DNA from: CAZIPN01 sp964541225
GTDB lineage: Bacteria > Actinomycetota > Coriobacteriia > Anaerosomatales > JAAXUF01
Length of the DNA stretch: 12,622 nt
Assembly (NCBI GenBank): GCA_964541225.1
Contig: CAZIPN010000042.1
Location: 1-12,622, forward strand
Direction of reading: 5' to 3'
Positions within the stretch are counted from its first letter, which is position 1. Each line of letters starts with the position of its first letter. Shown piece after piece: positions 7,447 to 12,622 of this stretch. The notes below the pieces were generated by a model that ran no database searches, was not told where the DNA came from, and worked only from the letters and a program-made list of their open reading frames with translations. The position numbers and the translations under genes are program-made.

Positions 7447-8229
7447 ATGTCTGAACCACTCATTCGGCTCGCCGATGTCGTGAAGGTCTACGACACCGGT
7501 GGTGTTCCCTTCACTGCGCTGCGCGGCATCAACCTCGACGTGGGTGCGGGCGAGTTCGTCGGGCTCATCGGCAAGTCGGGTAGTGGCAAGACGACGCTTA
7601 TCAACATGATCACGGGTATCGACCGGCCGACGTCAGGCGGTGTGGTCATCAACGGCACGCCGGTGCACAAGCTCAATGAGAACCAGCTCGCGATCTGGCG
7701 CGGCAAGACAATCGGCGTGGTGTTCCAGTTCTTCCAGCTGCTTCCGACGCTTACCGTGATCGAAAACGTCATGCTTCCAATGGATTTCTGCAACGTCTTT
7801 GCACCGGGCGAGCGCCCAGCGCGGGCGCTTCATCTGCTCGATCAAGTCGAGATGGCCGACCAGGCGCACAAGCTTCCCTCCGCGCTTTCCGGCGGGCAGC
7901 AGCAGCGAGTTGCCATCGCGCGCGCCATCGCCAACGACCCTCCCATCATTGCTGCCGATGAGCCCACCGGCAACCTCGATTCCAAGACCGCCGACGCCGT
8001 GTTCGTCCTGATGGAGCAGCTCGTCTCCGACGGCAAGACGATCATCATGGTCACTCACGACAACGACATCGCTGCGCGCGTTCGCAGGAGCCTGCACGTC
8101 TCCGATGGCGAGATCGTCGAGGAGCGGCTCAACCGGATGTCGAATGAGCTCGCAGAGGAGCTCGCCGAGGAAGGCGAGGCGCCGAGCGACTCAGCCGGCT
8201 CGACCTACTACGTCGACTCCGTGGACTGA
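7447..8229 (+). CDS. ABC transporter ATP-binding protein, MacB/LolD type
   Basis: A 260-residue nucleotide-binding subunit. Walker A is GKSGSGKTT (42-50), the Q-loop glutamine is Q94 in VVFQFFQLLPTLTVIENV, the signature is LSGGQQQRVAIARA (147-160), Walker B is IIAADE (167-172) with the D-loop GNLDS just after, and the H-loop is His204 in VTHD. The FQFFQLLPTLTVxENVxLP wording is diagnostic of the MacB/LolD/FtsE-like class, which drives mechanotransmission or export rather than import. An acidic tail of about 30 residues follows the core. The permease begins two bases after the stop, so the two are subunits of one transporter. Substrate unknown. Confidence 0.95.
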   Translation: MSEPLIRLADVVKVYDTGGVPFTALRGINLDVGAGEFVGLIGKSGSGKTTLINMITGIDRPTSGGVVINGTPVHKLNENQLAIWRGKTIGVVFQFFQLLPTLTVIENVMLPMDFCNVFAPGERPARALHLLDQVEMADQAHKLPSALSGGQQQRVAIARAIANDPPIIAADEPTGNLDSKTADAVFVLMEQLVSDGKTIIMVTHDNDIAARVRRSLHVSDGEIVEERLNRMSNELAEELAEEGEAPSDSAGSTYYVDSVD

Positions 8230-8231
8230 CC

Positions 8232-10637
8232 GTGGCGGCGCTGCACCCTCGCTGGCGCAAGGTCGGACGCGACCTGGTCGGCCACAAGCTGCGTACGCTG
8301 CTCGTCGTTCTCTCGATCGCTGTCGGCATCTTCGCTGTCGGCGTAGTCATGGGCGGTCGCGGCGTGCTCACTCGCGAGTTCGACACCGACTACCTGTCCT
8401 CGGCATCACCGTCGGCAGAGTTCTACGCCACGGACTTCGACACGTCGGTCTTGCGCCGAATCGAGAGCCGAAACGACGTTCGTGCCGCCGAGGCACGCCG
8501 AGATGTCGGCGTTCGCTACACGACAGAGGCTGTGCCGACGACCTCAACTGCGGGTTGGAGCACCGCCGACCTATGGGCGTTGCCGGATTTCGGCAGCATC
8601 CACGTGCAGAAGATCACGCCAGAGTCATCGATGTCGTGGCCGCCCGGCCCCGGGCAGATCGTACTTGAGAGTAGCGTGCTGCAAGTCCAGCGCTTCTCTA
8701 TTGGCGACACGATTACCGTTGAGACAGTCGACGGAAACCGGGCGCGGCTGCGCGTCGTCGGGTTCGCCCACGACATCAACGCCGTGCCAACCAAGTTCTC
8801 CGACACAGTGGTCGGGTACATGTCGATGTCGACGCTCGATGCTCTCAAGGTCCCCGATCGGTTCAACTACCTTGCGCTGTCGCTGGACCCGTCGCTGTCG
8901 CAGGCTGCCGCAAGCCGGATTGCGGTTGATGTGCGCGATCGTGACCTCGCTGCCGCAGGCGTGCAGGTAAGAAGGCTCGTGGTGCCCAAGCCGGGCAGCC
9001 ATTTCCTCGGCGACATCTTCAAGGCGGTATCGCTACTGTTGCTTGCTCTCGGCGTGCTTTCGCTCGCGCTCTCGGGCTTTCTGGTGGTCACAACTGTCTC
9101 GGCGATCATGGCGCAGCAAGTTCGGCAGATCGGGATCATGAAGGCGGTTGGCGGCCGAGCAAGACAAGTGATGGTGATGTATCTGACGATGGTGGCCGCG
9201 TTCGGTGGGATGGCCGTGGTGCTCGGCGTGCCGGCAGCGCTCTGGGGCCAGCGGTGGTTCGTCGCGTACGCGGCTGACACGTTGAACTTCCGAGTTGTCG
9301 ACTGGAACCCCCCGGCCTCTGTGGTGGCGCTCGAAGTGGCCGTGGGCGTGCTCGCGCCGGTGCTCGCCGCAATTGTGCCCGTGCGGCAAGGCGCGCGTAC
9401 GAGTGTCGTGACGGCCCTCAACGCGACGGGCATCTCTCCGGACTTCGGCCACGGGCTGGTCGATCGCTTTCTGGGCCTCGTTCGCGGATTGCCGAGACCT
9501 GTGGCGCTGTCGCTGCGCAACACCTTTCTGCGCAAGGGTCGGCTGGCACTCACGCTCACCACGCTCGTGCTTGCCTCGGCGGTCGTGATGGCGGTTCTCA
9601 CGGTGCGCGCTTCCACGCTACAGACCGTCGACAACATCGCGAACTTCTGGATCTATGACGCGCAGGTGTTCTTCGCACGGCCTGAACCTGGCGCTGACCT
9701 TGCGCGAGAGGCTCGCAAGATCGCAGGCGTAACCGCGGTTGAGACGCGCGTTGAGGCAAGCGCGAGCATGAAGCGTCAGGACGGCACGGAGTTGCAGGGC
9801 ATCTACGCGGTCGGATTGCCACCTGACAGCACGTTCGTGAACCCGACCATCACGGCGGGTCGTTGGCTGCAGCCTGGGGATACGCATGGGATCGTGGTGA
9901 ACGCGGACGTGATCAAGGACCAGCCCTACCTCACGGTAGGCGACACGGTGCGTCTGAAGATGCAAGGCAAAGAGGATGACTGGAAGATCGTCGGCATCGC
10001 CACCGGCCAGATGCGCGGCTCGATCATCTTCTTCACGCGAGATGCGCTCGACGCGGCGCTCAACGCGAACGGCAGCGTGACGAGACTGGTTGTGAAGACC
10101 GCCGACCACAGTGCTGATGCGCAGGAGCGCGTTGCTGTTGCCCTCGAGACGCGACTCGACAAGGCTGGATACGCTACGTCTGGAAGTGAGACGCAAAGCG
10201 AGCAGAAGGCTACGATCGCGGGCCAGCTGGGGATTCTGGTCACGTTCTTGGCGATTATGGCGGGGATCCTCTCGGCAGTTGGGGTCATCGGGCTGACGGG
10301 CACGATGACCATCAATGTGCTGGAGTCGACGCGGGAGATCGGCGTGATGCGTTCGATTGGCGCCTCACATGGCTCGATCTTTGGCATCTTCATCACCGAG
10401 GGCGTGGTCGTGGCGCTCATGGCGTGGGCTCTCGGCGCGCTGCTGTCCTTCCCGCTGTCGGTGTGGCTTGTTGGGGCGCTTGGTAGCGCGATGGCCTTGC
10501 CGCTCGCCTTTCACTTCTCGTGGGAGGGCGTGGGCCTCTGGCTGGTTCTTGTGGTGGCGATTGCGGTTGTCGCGAGCCTGATTCCGGCGTGGAACGCGTC
10601 CCGCGTAAGCGTGCGCGACGCGATTTCCTACGAGTAG
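8232..10637 (+). CDS. ABC transporter permease, two FtsX/MacB domains
   Basis: An 801-residue membrane subunit with GTG start. A first helix (about 20-41) is followed by a large external MacB-type domain (about 45-260), then three helices near 263-287, 312-335 and 363-383. After a cytoplasmic linker a fifth helix (about 437-457) opens a second external domain (about 460-660), and three more helices follow (664-688, 714-740, 766-785). Both halves carry the FtsX coupling motif: VRQIGIMKAVGGRARQV (298-313) and TREIGVMRSIGASHGSI (700-716). This duplicated layout, eight helices in one chain, is the usual large Gram-positive exporter or lipoprotein/peptide-handling permease. No membrane fusion protein or substrate-binding gene is adjacent. 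Confidence 0.93.
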   Translation: MAALHPRWRKVGRDLVGHKLRTLLVVLSIAVGIFAVGVVMGGRGVLTREFDTDYLSSASPSAEFYATDFDTSVLRRIESRNDVRAAEARRDVGVRYTTEAVPTTSTAGWSTADLWALPDFGSIHVQKITPESSMSWPPGPGQIVLESSVLQVQRFSIGDTITVETVDGNRARLRVVGFAHDINAVPTKFSDTVVGYMSMSTLDALKVPDRFNYLALSLDPSLSQAAASRIAVDVRDRDLAAAGVQVRRLVVPKPGSHFLGDIFKAVSLLLLALGVLSLALSGFLVVTTVSAIMAQQVRQIGIMKAVGGRARQVMVMYLTMVAAFGGMAVVLGVPAALWGQRWFVAYAADTLNFRVVDWNPPASVVALEVAVGVLAPVLAAIVPVRQGARTSVVTALNATGISPDFGHGLVDRFLGLVRGLPRPVALSLRNTFLRKGRLALTLTTLVLASAVVMAVLTVRASTLQTVDNIANFWIYDAQVFFARPEPGADLAREARKIAGVTAVETRVEASASMKRQDGTELQGIYAVGLPPDSTFVNPTITAGRWLQPGDTHGIVVNADVIKDQPYLTVGDTVRLKMQGKEDDWKIVGIATGQMRGSIIFFTRDALDAALNANGSVTRLVVKTADHSADAQERVAVALETRLDKAGYATSGSETQSEQKATIAGQLGILVTFLAIMAGILSAVGVIGLTGTMTINVLESTREIGVMRSIGASHGSIFGIFITEGVVVALMAWALGALLSFPLSVWLVGALGSAMALPLAFHFSWEGVGLWLVLVVAIAVVASLIPAWNASRVSVRDAISYE

Positions 10638-10702
10638 GCGCAGGTTCGAGGGGGAGGGGTTGCGTAGGGCGAGCGCATCGCGCGGTGGCTTAGAGCGAGG
10701 GC

Positions 10703-10733
10703 TTGGCAAGGGAGATATTCTAGTACTAGAATA
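10703..10733 (+). promoter_or_regulatory. padR promoter overlapped by an 18-bp palindromic operator
   Basis: TTGGCA (10703-10708, 5 of 6 to the -35 consensus) and TAGAAT (10727-10732, 5 of 6 to the -10) are spaced by 18 bases. The perfect palindrome TATTCTAGTACTAGAATA fills 10716-10733, covering the -10 box and the end of the spacer. PadR proteins bind such inverted repeats over their own promoters, so autorepression is the natural reading. The sequence is strikingly AT-rich against its surroundings. Confidence 0.65.
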
Positions 10734-10756
10734 GTTCCGGAGAGGAGGTCCGCCAA

Positions 10757-11332
10757 GTGACCAGCGCCGAACTAGCGGTGTTGAGCCTCGTCGCCGAGAC
10801 ACCACGCCACGGCTATGACATCGAGCGCCTGATCGTGCAGCGTGGCATGCGCGAATGGACGGATATCGGGTTCAGTTCGATCTACTACCTTCTCGGCAAG
10901 ATGGAGAAGGCGGGGCTGGTGGAGTCTGAGGTTGTCGAGGCGCACGCTGGCGAGTCGGGGCAGCGCGGACCCGCACGCAAGGTCTATTCACTCACTCCGG
11001 CGGGCAGAGTCGCGTGGCGGGAAGCCAGTCTTCGCGCGTTGTCGGTTCCCGAGTCACGTTCGCCGTTCGCGCTGGGACTCTCGAACTTGCCGAGCTTGTC
11101 GTCGGAACAGGCGTCAACGGCGTTGCGGGAGTATCGCACGCAACTCCTTGAGCGACTCGCCGGCGTCGAAGCCAAGCGCGCCGCACAGCAGCCGCTCGAA
11201 TGGTTCGTGACGGAGCTCTTCGATTTCAGCGAGACGATGCTACGCGCCGAGGTGGAGTGGATCGATGGGTTGATCGGCAGGATGGACGATCGGACGAAAG
11301 GGGAGAGCCATGCCCAAGCTCAAGGTGAATGA
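10757..11332 (+). CDS. PadR family transcriptional regulator
   Basis: A 191-residue protein. The N-terminal winged helix (about 1-85) contains LAVLSLVAETPRHGYDIERLI, then the recognition region IGFSSIYYLLGKMEKAGLVESE and the wing GQRGPARKVYSLTPAGR, all typical of PadR. The C-terminal part (about 100-180) is helical and matches the longer PadR subgroup with a dimerisation or effector domain. The GTG start has an excellent GGAGGT ribosome site seven bases upstream (10744-10749). It probably represses its own promoter through the palindrome at 10716-10733. It shares an operon with the GyrI-like protein, whose start lies inside this gene. Regulation of the preceding ABC transporter is possible but I see no matching palindrome before 7447. 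Confidence 0.92.
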   Translation: MTSAELAVLSLVAETPRHGYDIERLIVQRGMREWTDIGFSSIYYLLGKMEKAGLVESEVVEAHAGESGQRGPARKVYSLTPAGRVAWREASLRALSVPESRSPFALGLSNLPSLSSEQASTALREYRTQLLERLAGVEAKRAAQQPLEWFVTELFDFSETMLRAEVEWIDGLIGRMDDRTKGESHAQAQGE

Positions 11333-11837
11333 GCCGCGCATTGCCGAGATGCCGGCGGCCACGATGGCCGTCGTGCATACGGTCGGCGAGCCAAGCGAGG
11401 TCGGCGCGAAGGCGCTTCCCGCGCTGTACGGCGCCGCGTACGGGCTCAAGTTCTCGCTCAAGAAGGCGGGTGGCCCCGAGTACAAGGTGCCTGCGCCACG
11501 CGCCCGATGGTTCGGCGGGCCAGACTGGGCAACCACACCACGAAGCCAGTGGAAGGCGGCGTGGGGGATCGAGATTCCTGAGGGCACGGCCGAGGTCACG
11601 CAGAAGGATCCCGAAACACCGGTCATCATCGAGCGCTGGGAGTATGGGACCGTCGCTGAGGTCCTGCATATCGGCACGTACGCCGAGGAGGAGCCGACCA
11701 TCAACTTGCTTCACGACTTCATCGCCGAGCAGGGCTACGAGATTGCTGGGCCGCACGAAGAGGAGTACCAGTCGCGCCCCGACGCCAAGGCGCCCAAGAC
11801 CGTCATCCGCTACCAAGTCCGCAAGCGGAAGGACTGA
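11310..11837 (+). CDS. GyrI-like small-molecule-binding domain protein
   Basis: A 175-residue stand-alone GyrI-like (SOUL/GyrI superfamily) protein. The C-terminal half shows the family core: IIERWEYGTVAEVLHIGTYAEEEPTI (about 110-135), LHDFIAEQGYEIAGPHEEEYQSRPD (about 138-162), then a final VIRYQVRK strand. Members bind hydrophobic small molecules; some GyrI-like proteins hydrolyse toxic cyclopropanoid compounds using an aromatic cage and a conserved glutamate, here possibly in the EEEYQSRP stretch. The ATG lies 23 bases inside padR with GGGGAG upstream, so the two are co-translated. Pairing with PadR is common and suggests response to a xenobiotic. Four bases separate its stop from the next gene. 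Confidence 0.85.
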   Translation: MPKLKVNEPRIAEMPAATMAVVHTVGEPSEVGAKALPALYGAAYGLKFSLKKAGGPEYKVPAPRARWFGGPDWATTPRSQWKAAWGIEIPEGTAEVTQKDPETPVIIERWEYGTVAEVLHIGTYAEEEPTINLLHDFIAEQGYEIAGPHEEEYQSRPDAKAPKTVIRYQVRKRKD

Positions 11838-11841
11838 GCCG

Positions 11842-12622
11842 ATGACCCTCCCTCTGTTCGAGCGCTACCCCGGTACGGCGGGACTTCCGCTGGCGGGCAT
11901 TGCCGATGTGCCGACGCCGATTCAGATTCTCGACGCCCCCTGGATTGCCGAGGAACCGCTCGGCGGCTTGTGGGTGAAGCGCGACGACCTCACGAGTGCG
12001 CTCTACGGTGGCAACAAGGTGCGCAAGCTCGACTTCCTTCTCGGCGACGCGCTTGCGAAGGGAGCGAAGGCCGTGCTGACGTTCGGGGCGTACGGGTCGA
12101 ACCACGCACTGGCCACGGCGGTGCACGCTCGTGCGCTCGGGCTCGAGCCGCATGTCGTGCTCTCGCCGCAGGAGCCGGGTCCGTACGCGCCGGCGACGCT
12201 GCTCGCGCATGCCGGGCTTGGCACGGTGCTGCACCTCGCCGATGGGTGGGATGGGCGTCGCGAGGCGGTGCGGGCAATCCGCGAGATCGCCGAGCGGGAC
12301 GGTGCCGAGCCATACGTGATCCCGATGGGAGGCACCAACGCGCTGGGCGTGCTCGGCTACGTGAGCGCGGCGATGGAGGTGCGGTCGCAGGCGCGAGAAC
12401 TCGACGAGCGCGTGCTTTCCACCGAGCTGGGGGCGCTGGTCTCGCCTGACGTCGTGTACGTGGCAGCGGGCACGCTCGGGACCGCAGTCGGTCTGGCGGT
12501 CGGTTTCGCCGCCGTTGGAGCGGGCACGCGCGTCGAGGCCATCCGGGTCACGCCATCAGAAGTCGCGAGCGAGGACATTGCGAAGCGGCTCGCCGAGAGC
12601 ACGGTGGAGCTGCTGCGCTCAC
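11842..12622 (+). CDS. D-cysteine desulfhydrase / ACC deaminase family PLP enzyme (3' end outside window)
   Basis: ATG at 11842, open to the window end without a stop; 260 complete codons are visible of an expected 320-340. The fold-type II PLP motif is YGGNKVRKLDFLL, placing the Schiff-base lysine at Lys59. FGAYGSNHALATAVHARALGL (about 79-99) corresponds to the SNH active-site stretch of this family, and YVIPMGGTNALGVLGYVSAAMEV is its characteristic middle block. Members release ammonia plus pyruvate and sulfide from D-cysteine, or ammonia and 2-oxobutanoate from ACC, and related sulfonate lyases use L-cysteate. The residues that separate these are not all readable here, so the substrate stays open. 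It is the third gene of the padR operon. The start is four bases after the GyrI-like gene and lacks a strong ribosome site, implying coupling. Confidence 0.88.
   Translation, partial: MTLPLFERYPGTAGLPLAGIADVPTPIQILDAPWIAEEPLGGLWVKRDDLTSALYGGNKVRKLDFLLGDALAKGAKAVLTFGAYGSNHALATAVHARALGLEPHVVLSPQEPGPYAPATLLAHAGLGTVLHLADGWDGRREAVRAIREIAERDGAEPYVIPMGGTNALGVLGYVSAAMEVRSQARELDERVLSTELGALVSPDVVYVAAGTLGTAVGLAVGFAAVGAGTRVEAIRVTPSEVASEDIAKRLAESTVELLRS

Noticed and set aside
8482..9637. Long alternative-frame ORFs inside the permease and other genes
   Set aside because: They are Arg/Ser/Pro/Ala-rich shadows typical of GC-rich DNA, with no domains and no start signals, opposite or within well-supported genes.

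Overview
The window is about 12.6 kb of GC-rich bacterial DNA, densely packed, with GTG starts, ATGA/GTGA stop-start overlaps and almost no spacer DNA. Codon use, PadR and MacB-type ABC families and apparently leaderless starts suit an actinomycetote, perhaps a deep or coriobacterial-type lineage. This is inference; there is no rRNA or other marker. I see no transposase, integrase, tRNA, rRNA or CRISPR array.

Layout. (1) 1-722 (+): 3' part of a class I SAM methyltransferase with a long Gly/His-rich N-terminal extension that enters from outside the window. (2) 805-1873 (-): a two-gene unit, flavoredoxin-type flavin reductase then GNAT acetyltransferase, overlapping by 8 bases. (3) 1874-2326: an intergenic control region. 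(4) 2327-5465 (+): metY-metX-metW, with overlapping stops and starts, encoding homoserine O-acetylation and sulfhydrylation to homocysteine. (5) 5503-7100 (+): rsgA, the ribosome-assembly GTPase, translationally coupled to a small membrane-anchored protein of unknown function. (6) 7199-7426 (-): a small cysteine-rich, probably zinc-binding protein. (7) 7447-10637 (+): a MacB/FtsX-type ABC exporter, ATPase plus 801-residue permease. (8) 10757-12622 (+): PadR regulator, GyrI-like protein and a PLP-dependent D-cysteine desulfhydrase/ACC deaminase family enzyme cut by the window end, in one tight operon.

The most interesting signal is in the leader of metYXW. A short ORF (2162-2269) not previously called as a gene carries six Met codons within seven consecutive codons (MMMDMMM). 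Five bases after the run a strong stem-loop begins, followed by a second stem-loop just before metY. This looks like a methionine-sensing leader-peptide attenuator, a role usually filled in bacteria by SAM riboswitches, T-boxes or protein regulators. A -10-like hexamer seven bases before an in-frame GTG suggests that this leader may be translated leaderlessly as a 50-residue peptide. rsgA shows the same promoter-to-GTG arrangement. A second clear regulatory signal is a perfect 18-bp palindrome over the -10 box of padR, a likely autoregulatory operator.
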